From: a virus | Direction: 5' to 3' (one strand) | Virus record (IMG/VR): IMGVR_UViG_3300023184_007092 | Span: 1-48,399 of that record | Length of the DNA: 48,399 bases | Part shown: positions 41,215-48,399 of the stretch, in pieces | How the letters are laid out: every line of letters starts with the position of its first letter | Numbering within the stretch: position 1 is the first letter of the stretch | The notes under the pieces: generated by a model | What the model saw: the letters and a program-made list of their open reading frames with translations, nothing else | Database searches by the model: none | What the model was told of the DNA's origin: nothing | Translations under genes and position numbers: made by a program

Positions 41215-41231
41215 AATAGATCTATTTAGGG

Positions 41232-41258
41232 CAAATGTAGAAATTTATACCGATACAA
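41232..41258 (-). promoter_or_regulatory. Bacteroidota-type promoter before the ligase operon
   Basis: On the minus strand TACATTTG (41239-41232) fits the -7 element TAnnTTTG of Bacteroidota, with TTG (41258-41256) 16 nt upstream as the -33 element; the usual spacing is about 17-23, so it is slightly short. The ATG is at 41214. It would let the host polymerase express the replication genes early. Confidence 0.6.
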
Positions 41259-41290
41259 AAAAATGAAATCGATATTTCTTTTATAGTCCT

Positions 41291-41313
41291 AAAAAAACCT
41301 AAGTTTTCTTAAA
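41291..41313 (-). terminator. Weak rho-independent terminator after the second portal gene
   Basis: TTTAAG, loop AAAA, CTTAGG (two G-U pairs) followed by TTTTTTT, 10 nt after the stop at 41323. It would separate the structural operon from the ligase-replication operon. Confidence 0.55.
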
Positions 41314-41322
41314 TTAAATAAA

Positions 41323-42975
41323 TTATATGGCGGGAGGTGTTGCTTCACCCTCAGCTGGTGGAGTTTCCTCCTCTGCTGGTGTTTCTTCTGCTGCTGGTGC
41401 TTCTTCAGCTGGTGCTTCTTCTCCTTCCGCAGGAGCTTCACCTTCACTTTTTTCTTTATATGCTTTGTTAGCCATAATATCCTCATAAGAAAGTCCACAC
41501 CATCTTTCGATAAGAAAATCCTGATTATAAAATTGTGTTTCCTCGTCGTTTACGGTTTCTTTAATCTCTCCTAATGATTTTATAAAATCTATGTGCTTAA
41601 GCAATTGTTCAATTTCTCTAGACTCACCAAATGTATTATCGCTTTCAAACTTAACACCTATTTGGCTTCTAAATTCTGAGTCGTTTTTAAGGTGCGGAAA
41701 ATCCAAACACATTTGAATCCATAATGGCTTAATAACTATCTCTTGGAATATAGATCTTAAACGAGTTATGAATTTAGAAAATCTTACTTCGTCTCTTTCA
41801 GATCCGTCTGCTGGAATTTTCCATGCTGCAGCATTACCAGATCCGAATCTTGCTGCAAATCTATTAAAAGGTATTTTTGAATCCTGTCTTAACTTATTAT
41901 AAAAATAAACAACCGAATCCATAATATTTAGATTTGGTCCTTGCCCATTAATGGTTTCTATTTTTGTTGCTTCGCCTCCGCTTTGAGGGAAAAGGTAGTT
42001 TTTATAAAATTGAAGATCTGGTCTACCATTAATTGCAAGTTCACCTGATATGGTATCTAACTTAATATCTTCCTTGTATACTGACATTAACTCTCCTAAG
42101 GTTTCTTTTGCCTTTTGTGGAGATTTACTACCAATAGGAACTGTCATTTTAATTCTATACTGTGCATTCATTACGTTCCAGATAATTCTAGAATGCTCCA
42201 TAATTTTTAGTAAGTTATAAGATCTAACTAGTCTTTCGCAATACGATGTTCTAGCAGCAGTATTTGATTTAGCATAAGAAATATAGATTACCTGAGCATC
42301 TAATAATTTTCTTTGTCTAGGCATATCCCCGTAATATTGCCACCAAATTGATTCTCTTGTTCCGTCTTCTTTTTTTTCGACACTAGGAGTTAAACTTGTC
42401 GGGTCTAATTCTTTAAATCCAACAATGTTTCTACCATCGCTAGAATAGATTATCTCAAATGCTAAGAATCCTTCTACTAATAATTGTCTAAAGTACTGCC
42501 AAGCAGTTAAACCATTAGCAAAATTGTGTAATACGTATAACTTTCTAAAGTTTGTTCTTAAGGATTTAATGACATCATCTTTTAAATCCATATTCATTGT
42601 AGCGGGATGACAGAAAAAATTCTTTTCGTCGTAAACTATACCCTCATCACATATTGTATCTAAAATGTATTCTATTTCTGCATTTAATGCAAATGTTTTT
42701 AAAAAATCTCTTCTAACTGGATAATCTTTATCGAAATAAGCAATATACTTCCTGTTTGAAGTATCCTGAGCAGCTATACTATAGATGAAATCCTCATCGT
42801 CTTGTGAGAATCCAAACCTTTCTCTCATATTAGCTTCGGAAATACCGATAGCCATAGAGTCTTGAATAACCATGTCCTTATATTCCATACCAAAAGACCC
42901 AAGTCCACTAATGGACTTTATGATCCTAGAAATATTAGGGTTAAACTTTTGTAAATTATCTACGAATCCTGCCAT
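41323..42975 (-). CDS. Portal vertex protein, gp20-like (second of two)
   Basis: 550 residues. It shares with the adjacent gene MAGF, SFGMEYKDMVIQDSMAIGI, RKYIAYFDKDYPVRRDFLK, DTICDEGIVYDEKNFF, NIVGFKELDPTSLTPSVE, QVIYISYAKS, RSYNLLKIMEHSRIIWNVMN, VPIGSKSPQKAKETLGELMS, FSKFITRLRSIFQE and IKPLWIQMCLDFPHL, all in the order of T4 gp20 (524 residues). The end is a 40-residue Glu/Ala/Pro tail not found in T4. It would form the DNA channel at the head vertex, as one of two portal chains. It lies 3 nt downstream of its paralogue. Confidence 0.92.
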   Translation of the reverse strand: MAGFVDNLQKFNPNISRIIKSISGLGSFGMEYKDMVIQDSMAIGISEANMRERFGFSQDDEDFIYSIAAQDTSNRKYIAYFDKDYPVRRDFLKTFALNAEIEYILDTICDEGIVYDEKNFFCHPATMNMDLKDDVIKSLRTNFRKLYVLHNFANGLTAWQYFRQLLVEGFLAFEIIYSSDGRNIVGFKELDPTSLTPSVEKKEDGTRESIWWQYYGDMPRQRKLLDAQVIYISYAKSNTAARTSYCERLVRSYNLLKIMEHSRIIWNVMNAQYRIKMTVPIGSKSPQKAKETLGELMSVYKEDIKLDTISGELAINGRPDLQFYKNYLFPQSGGEATKIETINGQGPNLNIMDSVVYFYNKLRQDSKIPFNRFAARFGSGNAAAWKIPADGSERDEVRFSKFITRLRSIFQEIVIKPLWIQMCLDFPHLKNDSEFRSQIGVKFESDNTFGESREIEQLLKHIDFIKSLGEIKETVNDEETQFYNQDFLIERWCGLSYEDIMANKAYKEKSEGEAPAEGEEAPAEEAPAAEETPAEEETPPAEGEATPPAI

Positions 42976-42978
42976 TTT

Positions 42979-44574
42979 TTATAATTTGAATTCTCCTCCG
43001 CCTTCAGAGCCACCTTCTGGTTTTTCACCGCTTTCTTTTTCTTCTGCTTTCTTTTCTGCAGCTTTCTTTTTAAATGATTCATTATCGCTAAAGTCTTGAG
43101 ATGACATACCAAGCCATCTAGCTAATGCAAACTTTAAATCAAAATATGGTTTTCCTTCAGCATTTTTTAGATCTATAATTTTTAATATCTGATCTTTTCT
43201 AGCTGACATAACCTCCATCTCTTTTGCTTCTTTAAACATGTTCTCTTTTACGTAGTCAAGTCCAAATTCTGACTTTATTACATAATCACCTTTTAATTGT
43301 GGATAATCTAAACAAAATTGAACCCATAAAGGTTTCATTAATATTTCTTGGTAGATTGATCTAAGTCTGTTTACGAATTTACTAAATCTTATTTCCTCTT
43401 GATCTAGTCCATCTGCTGCAAAAGATATTGCTCCTTCAGATCCTGAATCTTCTCTACCAAATCTTGATGCAGGTACTTTAGAATCTAATCTTAATTTATT
43501 TGCAAAATATTGAAGAGCTTTTGTATCCGAAAATGCTGTTGCATCCCCTGCACCAGCTAAAGGCTGTATATCAGGAGTTCCGTTAGGAGAAGAAGGCATT
43601 AAATAGTTTTTAAAGAATTGTATCTTTGGTCTTCCGTCTACTGTTAATTCCCCACTGTCAGTATTTAATCTAACATCTTCCTTATAGATTGACATAAGTT
43701 CACCTAAGGTTTGTTTTGCCTTTTGCGGGGATTTAGTACCAATAGGAACTGTCATCGCCATACGATAAGAAGAGTTCATTACGTTCCAGATAATTCTGGT
43801 GTGCTCCATAATCCTTAACAGGTTAAAAGACCTAATTAATCTTTCTATGTAGCTAATTCTTGTAGAACTTCCTCCTCCTTTTGCATAACTGATATAAATT
43901 ATCTGAGAGTCGTATAATTTTCTAGTTAATGCTGTATTGTCTGGATACTGAATCCATATATCTACGAAACTACCATCTGGTTGTTGTTCAACAGTAGGTA
44001 CTAAAGAAACAGCATCTAATTCTTTAAATCCTATAATATTTTTACCTTTTTTGTCAAAGATAATCTCAAATGCTAAGTTACCTTCAACTAAGAATTTTCT
44101 AAATAAATGCCAAGCAAGAATATCTTGATTAAATCCAAACAAGTTATAAATTTCTTTATATCTTTTTTGAGTTTTTTTAGACACCTCCTCATCAACATCA
44201 TCGTGTTGCATAAAGGAGAAATATGCCCAAAAGTTTTTTTCGTCGTAGACAATTGATTCGTCACAGATTGTATCTAGAATAAATTCGATCTCAGGATTCT
44301 GTGCAAAGCCTTGTACATAGTGTCTTTTACTTTTAAAGTCCTTATCAAAATAAGCTATGTATTGTTTTGTTGTTGTATCAGACTTTCTTAGTCCATATAA
44401 AAAAGCTTCGTCTTTAATTCCGCCTTTCTTTAAGAACTCTGCCTCAGTAACACCAACTGCTTGTGAATTTTTTACGACTAGATCGCCATAAGCCATACCA
44501 AAGCTTCCTACCTTTTTAACGCTTTCGATTATCGAGCTAAAGAATGTTTTATTTGAATCTGTAAATCCAGCCAT
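42979..44574 (-). CDS. Portal vertex protein, gp20-like (first of two)
   Basis: 531 residues. T4 gp20 pattern throughout: SFGMAYGDLVVKNS, YIAYFDKDFKSKRHYV, DTICDESIVYDEKNFW, GFKELDAVSLVPTVE, IIYISYAKGGGSSTRISYIERLIRSFNLLRIMEHTRIIWNVMN, VPIGTKSPQKAKQTLGELMS, KFVNRLRSIYQEILMKPLWVQFCLDYP. Its C-terminus ends in a Lys/Glu then Gly-rich tail. All conserved blocks are intact, so neither copy is a pseudogene. Start overlaps the upstream stop by 1 nt (TAATG). Confidence 0.92.
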   Translation of the reverse strand: MAGFTDSNKTFFSSIIESVKKVGSFGMAYGDLVVKNSQAVGVTEAEFLKKGGIKDEAFLYGLRKSDTTTKQYIAYFDKDFKSKRHYVQGFAQNPEIEFILDTICDESIVYDEKNFWAYFSFMQHDDVDEEVSKKTQKRYKEIYNLFGFNQDILAWHLFRKFLVEGNLAFEIIFDKKGKNIIGFKELDAVSLVPTVEQQPDGSFVDIWIQYPDNTALTRKLYDSQIIYISYAKGGGSSTRISYIERLIRSFNLLRIMEHTRIIWNVMNSSYRMAMTVPIGTKSPQKAKQTLGELMSIYKEDVRLNTDSGELTVDGRPKIQFFKNYLMPSSPNGTPDIQPLAGAGDATAFSDTKALQYFANKLRLDSKVPASRFGREDSGSEGAISFAADGLDQEEIRFSKFVNRLRSIYQEILMKPLWVQFCLDYPQLKGDYVIKSEFGLDYVKENMFKEAKEMEVMSARKDQILKIIDLKNAEGKPYFDLKFALARWLGMSSQDFSDNESFKKKAAEKKAEEKESGEKPEGGSEGGGEFKL

Positions 44575-45170
44575 TAGATCTGTGCATTTTTCTTATATAT
44601 CTCTTCAATCGGGGACCCTTCAATTGATCTTGTATGAAGATATACTATTCTAGTCCAGTCCTCGTAAGGAATTTCTTTTATTCCCCTAATTTTTTTAAAG
44701 TCCCATACTCTATAGGCATTTTTAAAACTTATTCCAGTAAGTATAGTATTTAAAGTTTCGTAATCTGTTTTTAATGGTAACTGTCCAAGAGCATCCCCGT
44801 TTTCAATTCTTTTTGAGTTTGTGTCTATTTGTGATTGATATACACTTTGTATTCTAGTAAGAAAAGGAATTCTCATCATGGGTGGCATTAATACTAGATC
44901 TATACCGTTAAAAGAACTTTTATCCATTGGATTAAAAAACCCAGTAAAAAAAACTATTGGCCTTTTATTTATAAATTTTTTTCCCTTCTCCATTCGGTCA
45001 ACATATTCAAAAGAATATATTTTACCTGATAAAAAATTATAAGGATTAAATTCATCATGTACCTTATTAGCAAAGTTATTCATCCAATAATGGAATGAGT
45101 CATCAGCTAATGATGATAGCCCAGAAACTTGTAGTTTGTAATCTTCGAATCTTTCTTTAAAGGGTTTCAT
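44574..45170 (-). CDS. Hypothetical morphogenesis protein between gp4 and portal genes
   Basis: 198 residues, not recognised. MKPFKERFEDYKLQVSGLSSLADDSFHYWMNNF and a hydrophobic-to-Pro segment IDLVLMPPMMRIPFLTRIQSVYQSQ stand out; the C-terminal DFKKIRGIKEIPYEDWTRIVYLHTRS is basic and aromatic. It overlaps gp4 by 4 nt and portal by 1 nt, so it is translated with head-assembly proteins. In T4 the gene after 4 is baseplate gene 53, but no gp53 motif could be found here. Confidence 0.65.
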   Translation of the reverse strand: MKPFKERFEDYKLQVSGLSSLADDSFHYWMNNFANKVHDEFNPYNFLSGKIYSFEYVDRMEKGKKFINKRPIVFFTGFFNPMDKSSFNGIDLVLMPPMMRIPFLTRIQSVYQSQIDTNSKRIENGDALGQLPLKTDYETLNTILTGISFKNAYRVWDFKKIRGIKEIPYEDWTRIVYLHTRSIEGSPIEEIYKKNAQI

Positions 45171-45655
45171 CGCATTATGAAGCTTTCGTTTATAGCTCCA
45201 AATTTGTACCCTCTAGCTTCTGCAAATCTAGTTGCTGCTTCAAACTTAGACCTATTTATAATCCAGGTCTTTAGTTTTTCGTTATATGCTCTAATCTTCT
45301 TCTCTGTAAGATTTCCTTTAGGCTCTTCAGGTCTTTTGCTAAGCTCGTATTGATTTTCGGGTTTAATCTCTATAAACCAATTTTCTATTACATCATTAGG
45401 TTTTTTAACCTGTATGTAGTAGTCAACATAATACTTATGTTCTTTTTTATCAATAGGACTCCAATAAGGAATAGGTAAAGGTTCAGAGCTCCATTTAGTT
45501 ATATTGGGATTCATGTCGCAATATTGACAGAATTTTCTTTCCCACGAACTTCTAAAAATTATATTATGGATATCCCCAACATACTTTTCAGTATTGACAG
45601 GCATATACTTGCCTGACTTCCATTTTCCGTTGGGTTTTAATTTTTTTATATCCAC
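45167..45655 (-). CDS. Head completion protein, gp4-like
   Basis: 162 residues from a GTG start at 45655. NIIFRSSWERKFCQYCDMNPNITKWSSEPLPIPYWSPIDKKEHKYYVDYY aligns with T4 gp4 (RSLWERTFMRYLD... WNSEEIVIPY...MRRYFVDFW) and WFIEIKPE with FIIEIKPK; D and E-x-K there give a nuclease-like fold. gp4 is needed to finish heads and attach tails. T4 gp4 is about 150 residues, so this is full length. It overlaps its downstream neighbour by 4 nt. Confidence 0.9.
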   Translation of the reverse strand: MDIKKLKPNGKWKSGKYMPVNTEKYVGDIHNIIFRSSWERKFCQYCDMNPNITKWSSEPLPIPYWSPIDKKEHKYYVDYYIQVKKPNDVIENWFIEIKPENQYELSKRPEEPKGNLTEKKIRAYNEKLKTWIINRSKFEAATRFAEARGYKFGAINESFIMR

Positions 45656-45657
45656 TG

Positions 45658-46014
45658 TTATACATTATAGTTCGAATTCTCTTCTCTTACTATTCTAGAA
45701 AAAGGGATTGTTTTAATTGATTTGGGCGGATGAATTTTTTTCCATCCTTTTTTCATTCCGTTATGTGCTATCTGTGAAATGAATGCAAAAGGATTATCAG
45801 ATTTTTCAGGATCGTAACGATTCCAATATTTAATAAGATCTTCTAATCCGGAGGAAATACAATCTTCGCGATCTTCAGTATCTCTGTATGAATGTGTTTT
45901 AGACATCCCGTTTACAATAAGAGTAAACATTTTTACGGTTTCGCTAGTAAGCTCCCCCTTTTCTTTGCTTTCTTGTAAAGCTCTTTTAAGCTCTTTGTTT
46001 TTTACGTATATCAT
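45658..46014 (-). CDS. Late sigma factor, gp55-like
   Basis: 118 residues (T4 gp55 has 185). YVKNKELKRALQESKEKGELTSETVKMFTLIVNGMSK and EDREDCISSGLEDLIKYWNRYDPEKSDNPFAFISQIAHNGMKKGWKK match T4 gp55 from YVNNKELLQAI to NPHAYITQACFNAF. That is the sigma2-like part that recognises the -10 box and binds polymerase. The T4 C-terminal clamp-binding SLDFLYE is absent; this protein ends about 20 residues after the core. It presumably reads the TATATA boxes found here. Start overlaps the frameshift extension stop (ATGA). Confidence 0.88.
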   Translation of the reverse strand: MIYVKNKELKRALQESKEKGELTSETVKMFTLIVNGMSKTHSYRDTEDREDCISSGLEDLIKYWNRYDPEKSDNPFAFISQIAHNGMKKGWKKIHPPKSIKTIPFSRIVREENSNYNV

Positions 46015-46259
46015 TCGCTTTCGGGTAAATTATTTTGAAGTTTTTTGATCTGATTTTCTAAATTTTTCTCTAAATCTTCTAAATTTTCCCTAGAATTCTT
46101 AATTACGTCTATTCCAATCTTACCATTTTCCTGACTGGAAGTTTCCAATTCTTTTAATTTTGTTAGACAATCTTTTAAATCGTCTAAAACAAAACTGAGT
46201 CTGTTACCAATTCCCTCATCAGGAGTGGTTGCAGACTCAGCTAATTTTATACTATTTAC
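46011..46259 (-). CDS. 82-residue -1 frame extension of the large upstream protein
   Basis: An open frame of 82 codons lies in the -1 frame at the end of the gene ending at 46256 and stops at TGA, which overlaps the gp55 start (ATGA). In this frame no ATG, GTG or TTG comes before its middle, so it is hard to start on its own. It codes a helical coiled-coil-like peptide (LSFVLDDLKDCLTKLKELE, NLEDLEKNLENQIKKLQ). The end of the upstream frame has A AAA AAG, a classic -1 slippery site, just before its TAA. A base-call error in the A9 run would give the same picture. Confidence 0.7.
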   Translation of the reverse strand, partial: VNSIKLAESATTPDEGIGNRLSFVLDDLKDCLTKLKELETSSQENGKIGIDVIKNSRENLEDLEKNLENQIKKLQNNLPESE

Positions 46260-48399
46260 TTTTTTTTTGATTTCGATCCAGGTGCAGCTGCAAGAGTTGC
46301 ATCTTTTAAATCCTCAACGAATTTTTTACCGTTTTTCTTGTGATCTCCAGGAGCTTCAACAAGAGCAGCATGTTTTTCGTTTTCAACGAATTTTTTAGGC
46401 TTTGCTACTTTAGGATTAGGAGCTTTTTCTGTGTGTGTATTTTTTTGACTTTCTTTTAAAGTCAAATCGTGATTTTTAAGATCCTCAATAAATTTAGCTT
46501 GCGTCTTAATATTGGCAGAAGGTGCTTTAGCAAGATTTGAATCTTTCATATCTTCTATAAAGTTTTTACCTTTATTTGCGCTTTTTCCTGGTGCAGTATC
46601 AAGACCTTGTTTTTTTAAAGAACCTTTACCTGTAGTAGGTTTAGCTTTTTTACCGATTGTTGGAGTTTTTGCTAGACTGTGGTTTTTCTCATCTTCTAGA
46701 AATTTAGCACTTCCTTTAGCATCTTTATCTGGTGCAGCAGCCATGTGCTTTTTAACCATATTCATAAATGCTCTGTCGTACTTATTACCTCCTCTTTCCT
46801 CAGGTGCTTCAGAAAAATTAGGATTTTGAGCTTCGTTAGCAGTATCGTCGCTAAACTCAAGATCTAATTCTGGGGCTTTAATATCATAATTGTTAACTTC
46901 GTCTCCTAAGTCTTCAACGTCAGAGAAGAAATATTCCCCTGTTTTACCTTCCTTAAAAAGAATAGTGTAAGTTTTAGATCCTCCATCTACACCAATTACT
47001 CTACCTTTAACTCCATTTCTTTTAACTCTAACTTCCGTATCAATTGGATATCCAAGTTCTTCGTTAACTGAAACCGTTTTTGCTTTGTTTTCAAATCTTG
47101 AAATCTCTACGTTAATTTGGTTCCATTTATCTTTTAGAGTTTCTAGTTCATTTTCTAAAGATTCTTCTAAGCTTACCAATTCTGGTGAATTAGCAATAAG
47201 AGGATTTTCAAATTTTACGCCCTCGATTTTTTTAAGTTCGTTTTCAAGAATTTCGATGTTTTTAATTATCTCTTTCTTGTCGTTTTTCATAATGCTTAAG
47301 AAAGCTTGTTCGCCTTCTAAAAATTCTGTTAAAGATTCAGAAATATCATATTTAATAAAATCCTTTACAATACCAATAGCTTGTGTAGCATTAGCTTCGT
47401 AAATTCTGTTTAATTTCATTGAAGGATTAACAGTTTGTACATAGATTTTGCCATTCATCTTAAAGATGTTAGCCTCTACGCCTTCGTATACCTTAGATTT
47501 AATTTTCTTACCAAAATCGATATCTACGATTTCTTCAGATGTCTTAGCTACAAAAATTGCTTTAGAAATTCTGTTATTGTTACCTTCTAAAAGACTGTTA
47601 GTTGAAACGCTAACTGCTGCAGGAAGATCTGACTCTTTGATTTTCATTCCATCAAAGTAAACTTCTTTAGATTCTCCTTCAAATACGATCTCCACTCTAT
47701 TGTTTCCAATATTTAATGAGATTTTATTGTTTTCGATTTTAACATCTCTATCAGCTACCATAGCAGCTTTATTTTGGAATTCCTCTGGTACTTCGTCCAT
47801 TTGACATTCTACTATAGATTTGTCGGACTCGTTAACTTTAAAGAATTTACCACTTGCATAAAAGATTGATCCGCTTTCAGTAACCATTACTGGCGAATAA
47901 ATGCTAGAAATCTCGCAAACGTTATTATCAAAACCAACATGGTATTTTCCTGAATTTTGACTTTCATAAACTGATAAAAAGCTAACTAAGTTTCTTACCA
48001 TTGGATTGAATCCAAATCTTTTTAAGCCATGAATAAGCGAATCAGAGGCTCTTTTTTCAGAAACTAACCAGTTTTTCATTTGTGTAGTAGCATCAGAGAA
48101 TAATTCTTTACCTGGTGCATTCTTTACATTTTCATAGGTTTTAATTACCTCAATTTCTCTTCTTCTGTTTTCAAAAACATTATTTACATTTTCTAAAACA
48201 GTAGCTACTGAAGTTTCCCAAGAGAATGATTTAAGATCATTTAAGAATCCTTCAATTAAGAAAGCTTCCGGGATATTTTTCTGAATAAGTAGTCCGTCAT
48301 ATTTTTCTAGCATGATTTTACCAGCTGGTAAATCAACTAAACTAGAATTTTTAAGTGCTGATACTGTATTAATTAAACCAAAGCTAAAAACTGTATCAG
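46256..48399 (-). CDS. Large repeat-containing protein, partial (N-terminus off right edge)
   Basis: At least 713 residues: the frame is open to the right edge, so the ATG at 48313 is probably internal. It has a beta-rich middle part, a coiled coil near 350-405 (counted from 48313), a KOW-like segment VRVKRNGVKGRVIGVDGGSK, an acidic linker, then a Lys-rich C-terminus with about five repeats of the type AKFIEDLKNHDL..AP (KNFIEDMKDSNLAKAP, KKFVENEKHAALVEAP, KKFVEDLKDATLAAAP). The frame ends at an A9 run with a -1 slippery site. Function is unknown; the location beside gp55 and the assembly genes suggests a virion protein. Confidence 0.75.
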   Translation of the reverse strand, partial: DTVFSFGLINTVSALKNSSLVDLPAGKIMLEKYDGLLIQKNIPEAFLIEGFLNDLKSFSWETSVATVLENVNNVFENRRREIEVIKTYENVKNAPGKELFSDATTQMKNWLVSEKRASDSLIHGLKRFGFNPMVRNLVSFLSVYESQNSGKYHVGFDNNVCEISSIYSPVMVTESGSIFYASGKFFKVNESDKSIVECQMDEVPEEFQNKAAMVADRDVKIENNKISLNIGNNRVEIVFEGESKEVYFDGMKIKESDLPAAVSVSTNSLLEGNNNRISKAIFVAKTSEEIVDIDFGKKIKSKVYEGVEANIFKMNGKIYVQTVNPSMKLNRIYEANATQAIGIVKDFIKYDISESLTEFLEGEQAFLSIMKNDKKEIIKNIEILENELKKIEGVKFENPLIANSPELVSLEESLENELETLKDKWNQINVEISRFENKAKTVSVNEELGYPIDTEVRVKRNGVKGRVIGVDGGSKTYTILFKEGKTGEYFFSDVEDLGDEVNNYDIKAPELDLEFSDDTANEAQNPNFSEAPEERGGNKYDRAFMNMVKKHMAAAPDKDAKGSAKFLEDEKNHSLAKTPTIGKKAKPTTGKGSLKKQGLDTAPGKSANKGKNFIEDMKDSNLAKAPSANIKTQAKFIEDLKNHDLTLKESQKNTHTEKAPNPKVAKPKKFVENEKHAALVEAPGDHKKNGKKFVEDLKDATLAAAPGSKSKKK

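Noticed and set aside
44574-45170. Baseplate wedge gp53, by analogy with the T4 order 4-53
   Set aside because: None of the gp53 sequence features can be found; left as hypothetical.
48311-48313. ATG at 48313 as the true start of the right-edge gene
   Set aside because: The frame stays open without stop to the end of the window, and the upstream residues look coding, so the gene is treated as partial.

Overview
The window is a piece of the genome of an AT-rich, T4-like contractile-tailed phage. The virion and replication hallmarks are gp23-type major capsid, gp20-type portal (two copies), gp21-type prohead protease, gp4-type head completion protein, gp55-type late sigma factor, gp44/gp62 clamp loader, FEN-type RNase H and ATP-dependent ligase. 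Sequence divergence from T4 is large. A promoter of the Bacteroidota type (TAnnTTTG with an upstream TTG) lies in front of the ligase-replication operon, so the host is probably a Bacteroidota bacterium; this is inference. No tRNA, CRISPR array, insertion sequence or integrase was seen.

Layout. (1) 1-10581, minus strand: a tight cassette of 15 genes with 4- or 8-nt start/stop overlaps. It encodes several glycosyltransferase families (GT10 fucosyltransferase-like, CgeB-like, GT2-like, and two groups of paralogues), a WbqC-like protein, a NodB-like deacetylase and SAM methyltransferases, and looks like a glycan-building set. (2) 10742-15631, both strands: small head-cargo-like proteins, a very acidic repeat protein, and a RimK-type ATP-grasp ligase fused to a retropepsin-like domain; this meets an asparagine synthetase and a P-loop kinase head to tail on the other strand. 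(3) 17610-29209, minus: head genes. From upstream to downstream these are a nucleotidyltransferase with a capsid-targeting-like N-terminus, a large glycine-rich protein, a protease-scaffold fusion with thirteen 14-residue repeats, the capsid protein with a strong terminator, and five coiled-coil proteins. (4) 29255-36816: exonuclease, a UvsE-like barrel, MptE-like and UVR-motif proteins, and a collagen-like fiber. (5) 36863-41214, minus: replication operon. (6) 41323-48399, minus: two tandem portals, gp4, gp55 and a large protein that runs off the right edge and seems to be extended by a -1 frameshift.

How it fits together. A recurrent (G/A)ATATATA box sits 3-30 nt before many structural genes on both strands and, with gp55 present, is the best candidate for the late promoter. 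Many proteins start with a short (I/L)xxFxxF..NE(S/G) segment like the T4 capsid-targeting sequence, and LNE(S/G) recurs where a gp21-type protease would cut, including in the capsid protein. Together these suggest a large set of proteins packed in the head and processed there. The glycan cassette may decorate the collagen-like GPT/GAT fiber or other surface proteins.
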